From positions 40,100,397-40,164,396 of the forward strand of contig NC_087070.1 of NCBI RefSeq assembly GCF_963678635.1: 64,000 nt of DNA, in the 5' to 3' direction. This document shows positions 12,051 through 25,930 of this stretch, in pieces; within the stretch, counting starts at the first letter, position 1, and every line of letters starts with the position of its first letter. The translations under genes were made by a program, and so were the position numbers. The stretch comes from Symsagittifera roscoffensis. Lineage: Eukaryota; Xenacoelomorpha; Acoela; Convolutidae. The notes under the pieces were generated by a model, which saw nothing but the letters and a program-made list of their open reading frames with translations, ran no database searches and was not told the DNA's origin.

Positions 12051-14490
12051 ATGAAATAACAAAAATTCTAAAAGACCCAAAATAGCCATGATTCTTCTAA
12101 TGCAGCAAAACTGAGCGACGCATTCTTTTCTGGAAACGAATTTGGCTTCTAATTATTCCTAAGTCTATTTGTTCAAAAAATAGCAATTATTTTCATTTGA
12201 CCTAGACGATTCTTGTTTCGTTAGATGTTTGAACAATTAGATAACCCACAATGTGTTTAAGATATGGACTGCAGATGAGTAACTTCGATTTTCAAGTTTT
12301 CAGTTAACAATGGTTGCTCAGATAAAAAAGAATAAATAATGATCTTGCTGAAAAGTACTTTGTATGTTCAAGTTATGGTCGAAAAACTAATAGTTAATGA
12401 GTAATTGTGTTTGGTCCTCCAAAAATCATTCTTGCTCCTGCGGGCGTTCTATCTAAAAAAACTGCTCTTGATGAGCTTACATGATTAACATAACTATAAG
12501 CGGCCGAGGAAAACTGGAAACAAATGGTTGTGTACTTTCATGTAAAACTTCATTTAAATGTTTTGCAAAGAAATTTTGCATGTTTTTTTCCTTCAAATTT
12601 TTGTTTCTTCTGAATGAGCTAACAGGGCGTAGCAATAGTTTTTAGGATGTCTGCTTCGAAAAACAATTGATTTAATTATTAATAGAACATTACAAAAAAT
12701 TCAATACATTATACTTGTAAAAATACTTGTAAAAAATTACAATTATAATCAACTCCAACATTACGAAGCCCAGCTTGTGTATTTTAATTGGTTTCCGCAT
12801 GCCTTGCCCCTTTGCGTTGTATCCGGCACTATTTCAAAACGTTTAAAACTGGAAACTCTAATGGAACAAAAGACAAATGTTTAACCACTAGGTGTTAAAA
12901 AACGAAATTCAGCTGGCGAACACAAAAACTTTGAACCCAGTGACATGGCAAACTTTGGAAACAAACACTTAAAAACAAATTGAGACAAGTTTTTTTGGAC
13001 TCTGCAGGCAAACGCTTTTTTCCAGTTGGAGTAAACAGAAGGAAAATATTGTTGTATTCTACTGTTTGTCAGTGGATTCTGCAACCATTTTGCCCCTTTT
13101 GTCATTGGATTCTACGTACGTTTTAAATCTTTGAACATGTATCGGACAAAATTTTTCATCAGTTGTTTCTCTTAGTTTGTGTGAACGTATATCCCAGTTT
13201 CAATCAAGGCTGTTCCCCAATTTCAGTTTACAAGACAAAACTTATAAGCAAACGAACAATTAACCCCTTTGTAAGTGGTTCGAAAGTCTTATCCTTTCAA
13301 TTGCCTCCCCCGCACAATCCATTTTTTTCTAAATAATGGATAGACATGGATTTCCCTTCATTCTACCTTTCCTCCTCATTATTTTGTAATGATTCGAGGT
13401 CTCGAATGCTAAATTTTTAAATCTCTATCAAAGAAGCTACATTGCAGATTGACTCTACGACTGTGCAAAGTGACTCCACCAAAACTTGATGTAGAAAAAA
13501 CTGGCACTTGAACCAGCGTTTTATTGGATAATGAGGATATTTCCTGCATTTTGGCCACATTGACACTGAAATATACCTGATGGCAGAAGATGTATTGCTT
13601 TTTTAATATAAATTTTAAGTTCTACAGTTCTGTTTTCAAATTGAGTAGTGGTTTGACCGAAGGCGACTTTGAAAAATTGAATTATACCATTTGCCAACTT
13701 TTTGTAGTTTTTTTCATTCAAAAAGCGGTTTGATGCTTGTAAACGAAAAAAAAATATTTGCTTTCCAATGGCTCCCGCAACCGTTTTTTCGAGAAAAGCG
13801 ACAGGAATCAACGAAGCATCCATGTGTGACATGTTTCTAGGGATATAGCCCCGGGAATTTCAGGATGATTTTAATCGAAGATTTCCCTTCTTGGTCAGAC
13901 GGTATGGTATGGACACGACCTTCAAAGTTTTCCACACACATTTTTCATGACCCGAACAATTCGCTGCCAAAATATTCCCTGTGATGGTCGATATGCCATG
14001 GAGAGTAATTACCGAGATGCTTATATCAGAAATATTGCCAGGACTATTGATACTTTCATTAAAAATTTGATAACTGTAATCAAAGATTTTTTGTTGCTAC
14101 CATTACATATGTTTTTCTATATTTCATACATTACACTGATTTGGATTACAAATTTTGTAAATAAATCGGAACTTTTTGTGGAAACATTTTTTGGAAATAA
14201 ACTAAAAACGAATTTTTGGGCTGTTTGTTGCATGTTCACCACGTGTTTCAAAAAAAAATGAATTTTGAACTGCGGGTCATATCGTTTACCTAGCAAAAAC
14301 TAAAACAAGCCTGAACTCTAACTTTTTGTCCCGCTGTTTGTGGCATTGTTTTCCGTTTTTTTTAATAGTGTTTTTTTTGTAGCTCGAACCCTGTACGGCA
14401 GTATGCATTTGGTAAACCAAGTACTATTTGCTACAATTTATATAGTAAGTTTGTTTGGTTTACTAACAAAAGATAAATTTCAAATTGAGA
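12050..14490. other. Unrecognised AT-rich region with weak ORFs
   Basis: ORFs of about 70-105 codons exist here (for example minus 13521-13832 and plus 13947-14261), but none shows a domain, a recognisable family motif or exon borders. They are not called as genes. Confidence 0.35.
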
Positions 14491-14494
14491 CAAG

Positions 14495-15022
14495 ACTGCT
14501 CGTATCTGGGCGAACCCTGAATGTTCCGACTGCCTTTTAAGGTTTATTGAGCAGCAGTAATACATAAAAAAAAAATGAAATAAAATAAAATGAATTTTTT
14601 TTTCTAAAATTTGAAATTTTTTTAATGAAAATCATCCCCCCACACGCCATATTAAGCACAAAAAGATAGATTTCCTTCCTTGTAACAAATCATTTATGGC
14701 AAATCAGCTTCGTTCAACCAATTTGGAACGATTTATAAGACGGATTAAATCTCGCTTACTCGTTAATAGCGCGAATTATATTGCGCGTTAATTGTCCCAA
14801 ATTGGCCAAAATGGCCAAAATAGCAATCTTTAAACCCTAATAATTTTTCGAAAAATGATCACAGGTGAAATATCTTTTCAAATTTAAGCTGAGGACAACA
14901 ATACTTTTTGAATTATATAAAAAAATTCCATCAAAAATGGCTAGTTAAAATGTCGAAATTTGTCAGAAGAAAAAAAACCACCCCGAGCACAAATATTCCG
15001 TTACTTTCGTATCGAAAGGCGG
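14495..15022 (+). repeat. Interspersed repeat family R1, copy A
   Basis: Shares a fixed series of words with copies near 31185, 46990, 49020 and 56607: AATGTTCCGACTGCCTTTTA, CACACGCCATATTAAG, CAATTTGGAACGATTT, GCGTTAATTGTCCCAAATT, AATGATCACAGGTGAAATA, and CCCGAGCACAAATATT followed by a TTACTTTCGT end. It is non-coding, about 0.5 kb, and probably a non-autonomous transposon. Ends and class are not resolved. Confidence 0.75.
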
Positions 15023-15959
15023 AACAAAAACAAAAAACTTTCATTACGAGGCCTTTTATGCATTGTTAGCCGATTCCTCAACAAGGACGCTCCCTTTGTT
15101 CTTTCATTCTTTTTGATCGTTCCGACAAAACTTTAGCATGTTTAAACATTTGTCTCTGGAATCCAGGATTATACAGACACAAAATTGTGCGCCTATTTAG
15201 TGCAAAGTTTGGCCTCGTAATGCTTTCTAATAGTTTTTTTAAAGATAAGGAGCTATATTTTTATGTTTATGAGCGATTAGTATAAAGTTTTCAACGAACA
15301 AGTGATGACGCCAACGTGCCCCATATTTTCTACCATTTCTAAATAAACTCATGGGTGTCGATATATTTTTGGAGCTAATCTTTGAAATAAAGAGAGGGTT
15401 TTCTTGACAATAAACTACGTTTACAGCTGCTATATTTTGCAACTGCTTGTTTACTTTTCAACCGAGTTAAAATAATTCAACAAATGAATCACACAAAATT
15501 TGTTTTTATTTTTGTCAAGTATTCGACCTGATATTTTTGTTTGACCGAGAAAACTAACTCGCAGAATCAAATTAATGTCCTTCCAAGGTCAGGTAAGAAT
15601 GATGCAATTTTACGCTTTTTGGGAAATCGGTTATCAAATATGTCAGTATTTGAGATAAATGTTGTTGGTGGAATAGGTGAATGTTGTTGGTGCAATTCTA
15701 AAACATGACAAAAATTGTCTTAAATTTTGAGGGGTACCATGAAAATACTTCTTTAATTCATTTACGAAAAAAGTGGAGAGAAAAACGGAGACTTTATTTG
15801 GAGAGGAAAAGGCCTCCCCATTCATCTTCCCTTCACATATTTAAGATTTATCGCCTACTCCTACGTTAATATTTCCACACATTCGCATCATAAAATTCTG
15901 ATGGAGACGTAAATAAGAAAGTTGCAAATTAAGATTTTCAAAAATAAAAAGATAAAAGG

Positions 15960-16206
15960 AAAGTCCCCCCGGATCGAGATCCCGCTCAAAAACGGTTCAA
16001 GATATGAGCGGTTTGAGCGGTTTTTCAGCAAGATTTGAGAGGTTTGAGCGGTTTGGGGGGTTTAGGCGGTTTTTTGGAAAAACCGCTCAAACCGCTCAAA
16101 TCTTGCTTAAAAATCGCTCAAAAACCGCTCATTTCTTGCGGAGATTTTTGAACGGTTTTTCAAGCAAGATTTGAGCGGTTTTCAAGCGGTTTTTGAGCGG
16201 TCTCAT
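15960..16206. repeat. GAGCGGTTT-type simple/palindromic cluster
   Basis: About 20 occurrences of GAGCGGTTT or its complement AACCGCTCA alternate in blocks on both strands, separated by CAAGATTTGAG / CTCAAATCTTG words. This gives several nested inverted repeats within 250 bp. Confidence 0.85.
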
Positions 16207-16229
16207 AAAGAAAACCGATTAAAACCATT

Positions 16230-19200
16230 AAAAGGTCTGGAAAGGTAATGTGACGATAATGATGATTATGTACCCATTAACTGAGAAAGTAAAGGAACCA
16301 GTTTAAAACTAGTATTTATATCCAATTATATTATTATTAAAACTATCTCTATAAAACATTTCTAACTATCCAATCCTGATCCATTAGTACATTAGTAACA
16401 CTTACATTTATTGGTAACGCTGAAACTATTCATAGTTTTAGCAACAGAACAAAACAGAGAGCTGTTCGCCTTCAAGGTAGTTCCTGAGATCAAATTTGCA
16501 AATACCAGTATACGCTAGATCCAATAAGACTAGGAGATATAAGAGTAAGATTAGGATTGCTATTAGACTAAAAAGTTGCACGAATCTATCCGGCCGAAAA
16601 TAAGTTAGCGTGACGAACAGACGGTGTAACTTGTCTGAAATTACTCTATGAGTGAGCCAACCCGGACTTGAACTCATCTGGTGCGACCAAGATTCTCGAA
16701 CAAGACCTAACTCAACAAGTTTAGATTTCATTAGAATTAAGACCAAAAATACACAACAAAATGTTAGATAGTATAGAAAACTTATTAAGTATGTCTCTAC
16801 GTCTCAATAAGTCTAATCCATTGCTTCAAACAATACGGCAAGCACCAGATCAAAATCTGAACAACAGACCGAGTTCCTATAATGTGAAACGAAGCAAACT
16901 GCTTCGACCATTCCTTTACACAGTTCTCAATGCAGTAGATTTTCATTCAGTAACATTAAATAAAAATTACTTCGCGCTGTAAGATTCAATCCCAAGCAAA
17001 ATACCTCTCAATGATGTATAACCATAATATGTAACATATTAACGACTGATAAAAAGATACAAGTGTCGTTCATTTTTTTTAAAATTTGCAGTAACTTAAA
17101 AAATTTTGTAAAATTGAAATTTATTCACTAAAAAATACAAAAATTAATTAGTAGATATTTTACAATTAGTTTTAATTTTATAAAAAAACTCATGCTACTC
17201 AAGGATTCACATCCACATCCCCGAACAATCCTTTTTTTTATTTCAAGTAAAACATAATTATAATCCTTTAAAAGGTAATATCATATCATCCAAACCCCTA
17301 GTTTTTAAATCAACTCCTCTCAAAATTTATAATCTTTCCTTAAATTTAAACCTGAAACTTAATTTTTCTCAAGGCCTATCCTTGTTTTCTAATAATCTAT
17401 ATTTTGTTTACACCAGATCATCAAAGTCATCCTTGGATCGTTAATTTTAACTTAATCCTGAATTTTAAATCATTTATTTTAAAACTAATTGATCATCAAG
17501 GCTTCCCTTGGATCAATCAGAACCAATTTTCCCCCATCGTGCTAGATAAAAGTGTCTAACTAACTCAATCGTTGATTCACTCTCCAACCCTAATCAATCG
17601 ACCCAAGACTAATAGAAACTTTTGAAAAGCTAACCATTTCAATTAAGATAAACAGTCAAGAACTTCGGTTACTCGTCCTTCACTTGAGCTCCTCCTCTTA
17701 GTTGACCCAGGCTTAACAGTCATAATTTTAGTAAGATCCAAAATAGTATCTAACGATCTACTTGTGTTCTAAGTACACCTGAACCTTGTAGATTGATTTA
17801 CTATTCTCAAACCCTTGATCACAAATCACAACCCTAAGTAAGATTAAGTAAGTTTTTCTTTAAAAAAAACTTAACCACCGAGAAAGTACAAAATCATTCT
17901 AACGAATTGATATACTTTCTCTCCAACCCGTCTACACCCGTTAACCCATGCCCCAAGATTAAAGTAATCACAAAAAAAATTGTAAGAATTAACAGCCTAG
18001 GAAAAAAAACCTAACCCTTGGGTTTTGCAACCATCACTCTAACACTTATGTTAAGAGATAATTTAGGAAACAAACGAACAAAAATATTCCACAATTATTT
18101 CATTCAAAACCAAAGATAGGATCTTATATTTACACCACATAGACAAAAATAGGATATATCAGATCGAAAAAAAAACAAACAAGACAGAAGGCAATAATCA
18201 CAAGGAAAAAAGAAATTATTGAATTAAATTTTTCCAAAACACGAAACGCAGTTTCGGAGTCTGATACAACTGCAATTCAAGAAATTCAAAACCGTCGATG
18301 CTCAATTGACGACAAAAATAAGCCAATAAACGACCAGAAATTATTTTCCAAGTCAGAATCTACAACACCATCATCAATAAAAGTAAACGCAGAATAAAAA
18401 TTTATACCTACACAAACAATTAAGACTTTATACTTGAAATCAACCAAAAAGACAATTTGAAAATTACACATTAACCATATTACTGCACAAAATTTGATTC
18501 AATACGACAAAAATTTTTTATTCGAATGATATTTTTATTCTTCCTTTTGTCATTCACCCACAAAGTGATCCCGCTGAAGGTCAAGTACAACTTTGCCATA
18601 ATTTAATAGCAAATATGTTCGAAAAAAGAAATAGCCATGCAAACAAAAATTTCGCAAAAAATAAAACAGAGGACAAGTACTGGACCATGATCTACCAGGC
18701 ATCAGTAAAATTACTTCATATTGATACTTCATACGGAATATTTACTAACGAAATATTCCGTATGAAGTAAAACACATCAAACACCGCACCGAATACAAAC
18801 AGATTATATAGAAATAGATTTCCCAAACGATTTCACAGCATTTATCAAAAATACTCAACATCAAAATTCACAAAGAGCCAGCTCAGTTTTCGCAACTGAT
18901 GTTTTCTCTATCATTTATAGTTATATTTCTATATAAGAATCGAACGAAGTATTATATGTATTACCACCTCAAACATCTCGACAACCTATAGTAAAACGAA
19001 AAATTAACTTTTTCTGGCATTTTTTAGATTCAACTCGTAAAACAGTCACCGATAATGAAACATCACAAGTAGTAAACGTTTACTTACAAAAAACCCACAT
19101 CACAAGTAGTTAAAGTTTAGCATGGTTCATATAAAACTCTTTTATACACAATTTATATTTAATTTCAACAGCAAGAAAAAAATTTCGACCACAAACTTCA

Positions 19201-19736
19201 GGCGAGGAAATAAAATTAGCACACAGAACCGATTATCTATACGACCCTGAACGGTCTCATATATTAGTTTTCAAAATCCCTAACGTTCTTTCAAGTGCTG
19301 CAATTGCCATTGTCTCTGTACACAAACATTGCTAAAGAGTAACTCCACTCACTACTGATTCCACAATCTTATCAATATTTAATGGTAGGAAAAGTAATAA
19401 TAGTTTAAATTCACTATTTGTATATACACAGAAAAACCTGAAAGGAACTAAAAGTTTGATACAACAGGATATTGAAACCCCATCACACTTTGTAAACAAA
19501 AAAGAGCAGAAACAATATCTACAACAACAGAAAAAAAAATTTTCCCCAACTCATCCAACACTCACAACACCACATTGAAAAAATCCTTCCAACAAACAGC
19601 ACTACAATCAGCAGTCAAACCATCAGGTGTTCCAAATTACTGTCAATGGATTATCAAACAAATAGACAATTAACTAAAATACGACAATCTAACAAACAAA
19701 AACACGTAAACACAAAAAATTTCGCAATTCACAATT
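16230..19736 (+). mobile_element. A/C-rich leader of the Ty3/gypsy-like element
   Basis: From about 16.2 kb the plus strand becomes A- and C-rich and G-poor, a bias that continues to about 30.6 kb through gag and pol. No conserved protein is seen before 19.7 kb. A possible LTR/primer-site pair (TGTGACG at 16249, CA at 16675-16676, then TGGTGCGACC at 16679) is suggestive, but I did not find a matching 3' LTR. The true 5' edge is therefore unknown. Confidence 0.4.
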
Positions 19737-21220
19737 ATGATTTTTTTTGCAAACAATAACGTTAGCAACCCAATAGCAAAACCCTTTACACAACGCGAAA
19801 TTAATCCCAAGAACATAAATAAACCCAACAGATACCACAACCAGGATCTCAATCAGTGTTCTTTAATGAAAAATGGAAAACACCAACAGACCGCACCGAA
19901 ATTTATCCAACTTTTCATCAAAGCAAAAAATCCAACATACAGACAATTCACAGGAAATCAATCCCTCTATTCTAATGATGAAGATTACTTCAACCAAAAC
20001 CAACAACAGTACAAAACTATTCCAAGGAAAAATTGCTCTAAAATTGACCAACCAGATAATAATTATCAATCAGACAATTTTGAAACACGACAAACACAAC
20101 AACACCTTCCTCAAAGACAAAATTTTTGCACAACCAAGTAAAAAATATGCAATCAGAAAACCATAAAAATACTCAAGGTTACCAACCTAATCCAATGCAA
20201 AATGAAACTCTATTCAAATATTATCTACAACAGCATGAAATTACAAAAACCCAACATACAAGTTTTTACTCAAAAACCAAACACAGCAGAATCACTTCAA
20301 ATCCTAATGAATCCGTACCTTATGGGTAGATCATCCATCACATATAAAGAACTACTCATGGTGTTCACAGGAACAGACCCTGAATATTCGGTAGAGGCTA
20401 CCTAAAGGCAGTTATAGCAAAATTATTTTAAACATAGGTCCAGAACCAGTAAAAACACCACTCCAACAAAGCTGGCTACATAGTCGTACAGCATTAACTC
20501 AAACCAAACTTGACGGCGCAGCTCAAAAATGGTTTTCAGTTTTACCTATGAAAATTTTAATCCGACTGGAAACGATTCACACAAGTCTTAAAAATTTTCG
20601 ACTCTGAAAGAAACGAACAACATCAAAGAAATTAATGCAACGAAATTGCAGACTTCCAAACGGAACAATAAATCAACTCGCAGTAACATTTGAAACCCTA
20701 GTACGAAACGCTTATTTTCTCAACACACATGATTATAAAAACATGAATACAAAAAATTTTATTGATGACTCTAACACCACAATTACGCAAAATCATCAAT
20801 CCGAAAACCCCATATAGAATTTCGAAAATTAGTAGACAAACTAGAACAAGCCGAAATCACAATTGAATTAAAAGAAGCAGAAAATTGAAACTAAAATATG
20901 AAAAAAAAACAACGTTCAAACAACAACTTGACGTATTAATAGGATTCAAGTCTTAGTTATTTGTGAGAAGAATTAAAATTTAAAATGCAAACCAGTATTC
21001 AAAAATCGGTGTAATTACTGTCGCAGATATGGACATAGCATTGCCGAATGCAGACAAAAACAACAAGACAAAAATAAATCTACCACAAAAACACAAAGAA
21101 CCAATTAAATCTTTTTACCAATACATGAAAAAAGATCGAATTTTAAAGTGTAACAATCGCTCAGTAAAACCACTTCCAAATAGCTATCGCAATAACGGAT
21201 CACAATCCTCCTATTGAAAT
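19737..21220 (+). pseudogene. Ty3/gypsy-like gag region, frame-broken
   Basis: Open segments in several frames give a Gln/Asn-rich N-terminal part (19737-20141). A capsid-like segment follows (FTGTDPEYSVEA near 20370; DGAAQKWFSVLP near 20512-20550). At 21010-21051 there is a CCHC zinc knuckle, CNYCRRYGHSIAEC. The segments are separated by frameshifts and stops, for example just after 20400. Gag packages element RNA in particles; this copy cannot encode one continuous protein as it stands. Confidence 0.8.
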
Positions 21221-22030
21221 AATTTTCGCGGGTGATCACCAGATCGACGAAACTCTCAAAGCTATTATTAAATAGATATAGCAGATCAAGAAGTCAACAT
21301 AATCAATAAAGAAATATTTACTCTAGACCAAACTCAAATAGAAGTAATTGCTCATAATATAATAGAAACAGTTCATTTTTCAAACTCTCGGAATAGATAC
21401 TATTCCAATGATTCTTCAAGAAATTCTTGGAATAATCTAAATCGAAACTATTCAAAGCAGCAAAATCAAAGTTACTCGAAAAATATTTGACAACACTACT
21501 CCAGAAATAGACCATTATTATAATTATTAATTCAGTAGATTCCGTGATAATTGTAGAAATAGAAACAACAACTATCAGAACAGATTAAAAAATTGCTCGC
21601 AGTCACCACATTTAAATCGTTCTCAATATTCGAACACACAAAGTCAAAACTACAGAAGCAGTACATCAAAACATCAAAAAAAAATTTAGCCAAGTACAAT
21701 CCACAGATGAAACATTTTCAGATCCTCCAAGTATCGACAATACAGAAACTCAGAACTAAACTTAAACCGCATGGGAGCACAGATGACGAAAGTGACACAG
21801 AAAACACACTTATCATTAACATGCTTAGAATAGAAAATGCATATGAAACACCCATTGAATCGAATCTAATCAAAAAAAAATTCTTATTTCTAATCCTCAA
21901 GAACCAGCTGAGAACCAAAAACAACAAATTAAATTCCATATGTAATTAAATCCAACTCCAATATGAAGAATCTGTTCAAAAATACAGCAAATAAAATATC
22001 ACCAACAAAAGAGAAAAACTGGACAATACT
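21220..22030 (+). pseudogene. gag-protease linker, degraded
   Basis: Continuation of the retroelement between the zinc knuckle and protease. Asn/Ser/Arg-rich peptide text is interrupted by stops and there are no recognisable catalytic motifs. Confidence 0.5.
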
Positions 22031-22450
22031 ACTTTCCTTAGAAAGCTCGAAAAACAAAAACTTCCAATCACCAAGTCTTGAAATAGATTTTCTAATTGAT
22101 TCTGCTGCAGAAAAAAAGAATTATAACATCACTACATAAAATGAATTTCAAATTTTACATCCAAAGTTTTCACCATCAAAAACTTCAAATAAACTAGCCA
22201 CTGTACAAGGCACAAGTCCAAAAAACTACCGAGAAATTCAAATATTCCTTATCCCACCTCGAACGATGGTAGCAAACAACCTTTTACTTGAACTCTCCAA
22301 TCCAAATATTCCACATAACAGACCTGAACCACCTTTTTAATGGAATCCCATTTATTACAAAAAATAATCCAACTATAAACATCTTGAGAAGTAAATTTCA
22401 TATCAAAGACAATTATGCAAAACTAAGTGATACATCTCTAACGATCTTCT
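22030..22450 (+). pseudogene. Retropepsin-like aspartic protease remnant
   Basis: The peptide FLIDSAAE is encoded at about 22089-22112. The catalytic Asp is followed by Ser-Ala-Ala where Ty3/gypsy proteases usually have Ser/Thr-Gly-Ala. It sits in the expected place between the Gag zinc knuckle and RT. The frame is broken on both sides, so this is a relic. Confidence 0.55.
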
Positions 22451-23039
22451 AAGGATTAAAAAATCAACCCCTATTTTTCTGAAAGTTGTACCCCATATAC
22501 AAAAAAATTTGAAACCACTAATTGGACATGTACATGATTTTTCCATATGTCAAGTACATCAATACAGCAACGATCAAAGTAAACAAAAACTTTGTATTTC
22601 TGGTCTTGAATTCAAACAAATTCAAAACTTTTTTTAGAATAACGATTTCATCTATCAAATACGTTCAATATAAAAAGACAGATATATACATTAATTCACC
22701 ATACAAAAATACACATCCTAAAACTTTTAGGATATTGCGAAACAAATGCGACATTTGACCCGACACAAACAAGAGCATTTAGAGTAAAAATTGTTTTGAA
22801 AAAACTATATGTTTGTCAATTAACAATTCTTAATGAAGAATTATCCATTAATTATCTTACTAAAGACTCAAAACAAATAGGGATTATTTTATAAAAACTC
22901 CCTATTTCAAATAAACAATACAAATCAAATTAAAAGGTTGAACTACAAATATTTTAAACAAGGTTCAAGTTTCAAAATGCCCAAATTAATCAGCACGAGT
23001 TTGACCAACTAGCAGAATTATCCTAAAATATCTCATGCC

Positions 23040-23800
23040 ACATCAAAATTTGATAATTTGAAAGTACATTCACCACTACATCCTCCACTTAAACCCGACG
23101 CAGTTTTCAAAAAACAACGAGGAAGTAAAATACCAACACATTAACAAGACAAAGTGCATAGACTTTTAGATATTCTTGTACAATATGAATTTCACTCACT
23201 GGCAAAAAAGAAAAACAACGCAAAGGAAACACATTTTTTAATCCAGTAGACTTTTTCGTGAATGGAGAATCACTTTAAATTGTTCTAGATGCACGATATT
23301 TAAACTTTCTAATCGTTGAATCAGAATAAAACTAGCCCACAGAATCGATGCAAGTAATACTAACAAAAACAAACGGACAAAATTATACCACCACCGATAT
23401 GCATAGCGCATATAACCAAAATCCATTAGACGAACAATCACGTCGAATAACGCAATTCGTTATTGGTAGTCAGCAATACGAGTTTGATACACCATTCTAT
23501 AGTATATCCATAAGACCAGCAGCATTTTCAACAGTAATGAGCAAATTTGTTCTAAACCTCAGCAAGGGTAATTACATAATTAGACGATGTTTTCATACCG
23601 TCACAAACAAAACAAGGCAAGTACCACTAAAATATGTTAAAAGAAAACATGAAAGCAGCCTCAGATCACTAAAAAAATTTTTACTTGGGTAATGATCCTG
23701 GGACACATTATTGAATGTACCACAGTTACACCTCTAAAATCACGAAAAGATGCACTATTAAAACTCTAACCCCCATCAAAAAAAAACCCAAGAAATCCTC
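23040..23800 (+). pseudogene. Ty3/gypsy-like reverse transcriptase, degraded
   Basis: Conserved RT text includes VLDARYLN (about 23283), an ADMNSAYNQ-like segment read here as TDMHSAYNQNPLDEQ (23394-23438), FVIGSQQYEF and ISIRPAAFSTVMSK. The catalytic LDD is present at about 23581-23590 but only in a frame offset from the surrounding ORF, so a one-base shift has split the active site. A connection-like segment (LGMRNFLSKNVYKMQLDF) follows near 23800. Order and spacing fit a chromovirus/errantivirus-type pol. Confidence 0.85.
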
Positions 23801-24420
23801 GGAATGCGAAACTTCTTAAGCAAAAACGTTTACAAAATGCAATTAGATTTCAGTCCAATTTACAATTTTCTCTGTCAACAAAATAATATTGAAGGGACTT
23901 TAGAACATCAAAAACGCTTCGATGAAATGAAAATTGTTCAAACAGAGCAAATTTTAAACACAATCGCAAACGCAGACCAACATTTTTACGCTATGTGCGA
24001 TGCTTTCAACTTTGGAATTGGCAAAGCACTCCTTCAATCACAAAAGGTACAATTAAAATGAATCTCATATCAACAAGATCAAGAATTTTTAAAAAAGCAG
24101 AACTCAGATTCTCTAGCTTTATGAGAGAACATACAGCCCTAATTTATACATCAACAGAATATGAATTCTTAATCTTTGGATCAAAACATCTAACAGTTTT
24201 ATTCACAGATCATAAGCCTATAGTTTTTCTATTTACAGAAAAAACAAATCCAAACCATAAAATTTATAGCTTTCAACTTTTTCTAATGAAAGTTTCTAAC
24301 CTACTTATTGTTTTGAAAACAGGCAAAAACCTTGCTTTACCAGAAATACCGCAAAAAATAAGATTCTTCCTTGCAAAAGACGAAACATCACAACGACTAG
24401 AATCAAATTATTCAGTGTAA
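23800..24420 (+). pseudogene. Retroelement RNase H domain remnant
   Basis: Two overlapping open frames carry the tether and RNase H: FYAMCDAFNFGIGKALLQS (23980-24040) with the first catalytic Asp, then HTALIYTSTEYEFLIFGSKH and VLFTDHKPIVFLF (about 24190-24230) with the conserved TDHKP. A frameshift near 24055 separates the two parts. The domain follows RT directly, as in Ty3/gypsy pol. Confidence 0.85.
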
Positions 24421-24859
24421 ACTGAATTTGACGCTAATTAAATAAACACCTTAAAAATTTTCCCAATTTATCTTGATCGCCAAAAGAACCAATATGAAGT
24501 AGATTTATCAGGAAAAAAATACATTTAAATCATTACCATACTCGTCATGGATATAAATTAATACACAGCAAAAAAGAAATCTAAACAAAAATTTCGCAGG
24601 AAAAGTCTTTTCCCATTAATAGAAAATGAAAACCTAACAGAAGCCATAAATTTACCAGCCGCCCCAATTTGAACCAAAAAAAATAACCAATAAGTCATTT
24701 AAAATACAAGACCCCTTGGATAATATACCTTTTGCAAAAAATGAAATTCAAAAAAATGACAATTCTAGAAAATAAAGCTTACTTCAATCTTTTCGAAAAT
24801 TTAACACTACGATGATAAACGAAAACACTGACCTCATGAAAATATCACTTTCATGAAAA

Positions 24860-25930
24860 AAGTACCTTGTCTCCCACTAAGTTAAATTTTAATTGCATTT
24901 CACAATTGACATTTCTTACATACAAAAAAAACATGCAGGATCAGAGAAGACATATTCAAATTTCACTCAAAAAATTTTTATTTACCAATAGCACCGATTT
25001 GGATAAAAGTATTAGGCAATGGTTATTGAACAAACCCTTTCAACACCAAAAACAAATAGCGGACAAAACAGGTTTTAAAGGACAAAGACTATATTTCAGT
25101 CACAGAATACCATTTGATACCAAAGGTTCTAAATCACCTACAGTATATAGCATTTAACCTTGTACCTCGTTGCAACGCTTTTTATGCTTATACAACACTT
25201 TACGAATATTGGATTACAAGTCACGGACAATGAAACAGAATTTGTAAAGAACAAAATCATAACAGTATGTCACCTCTGTAATATGAAACATAAACCTAAA
25301 ACATCCTATGCCCCATGGAAAAATGTACTAGTTGATGATTACAAGATTATCTCCGATGTATCATGAATGGTCAGCAGAATAAAATTTTTCCCATTAACAT
25401 ACAATTCTCAAGTCAAATCAACCCTTGGTCTATCACCATATGAAATGGTTTTCAACCCAAAACCACGTAAACTGATATTGTTCACAAACTCCTCAAAAAA
25501 TTAACAAGGATACTGTAACCCAATAAAGATTCATTTTGATATATTCTATCATTTCACACTCAGGACGAATATCGTTTTCACCATCCGCAAATACAGAATG
25601 GATTTTTAACTAAAAAGAAAAACATGAAATTTATCAGAAAAAAAGCAAAAAAAGTTGTTACAAAGACAAAATATTCAGTCTCAAATAAATTCAAGTTTTA
25701 CACCTGCATCAAACCTAAAAATAGGAACAAGTGTTTTATTCCCAAAATTTAATTTTCAGAAAGGAATCTCAAATAAGCTACAATCTATCCAAAAAGACCA
25801 TTTCAAAGTATACAAAAACCTACAGACGTCACACATAAACTTGTATATCACAAAAAAAAAGAAATATTTCAATCTAGAAAAAATCTTTTTTCATACTACC
25901 CAAAGGAATATGCCCTTTATGAATTGACAC
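24860..25930 (+). pseudogene. Retroelement integrase remnant
   Basis: Segments correspond in order to the integrase zinc-binding region (HIQISLKKFLF and downstream, about 24950), the start of the catalytic core (HRIPFDTKG near 25100), the second core Asp (VTDNETEFVKNK, 25218-25253) and the region after the third acidic residue (SYAPWKN, about 25305). A C-terminal segment (KIGTSVLFPKFNFQKG, 25716-25763) is followed by LQSIQKDHFKVY, as in gypsy integrase tails. Stops and shifts separate the pieces. Confidence 0.8.

Noticed and set aside
13521..14261. ORFs of about 100 codons on both strands
   Set aside because: No domain, no exon borders and composition typical of AT-rich non-coding DNA.
16249..16690. 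5' LTR plus primer-binding site of the Ty3/gypsy-like element
   Set aside because: TG...CA ends and a TGG start are present, but no second copy of this sequence is seen downstream. The call would rest on very short words.
16630..16720. tRNA-like text on the minus strand (AGTTCAAGTCC resembling a B box)
   Set aside because: No acceptor stem, D arm or anticodon arm can be paired around it. More likely part of the retroelement leader or a tRNA-derived remnant.
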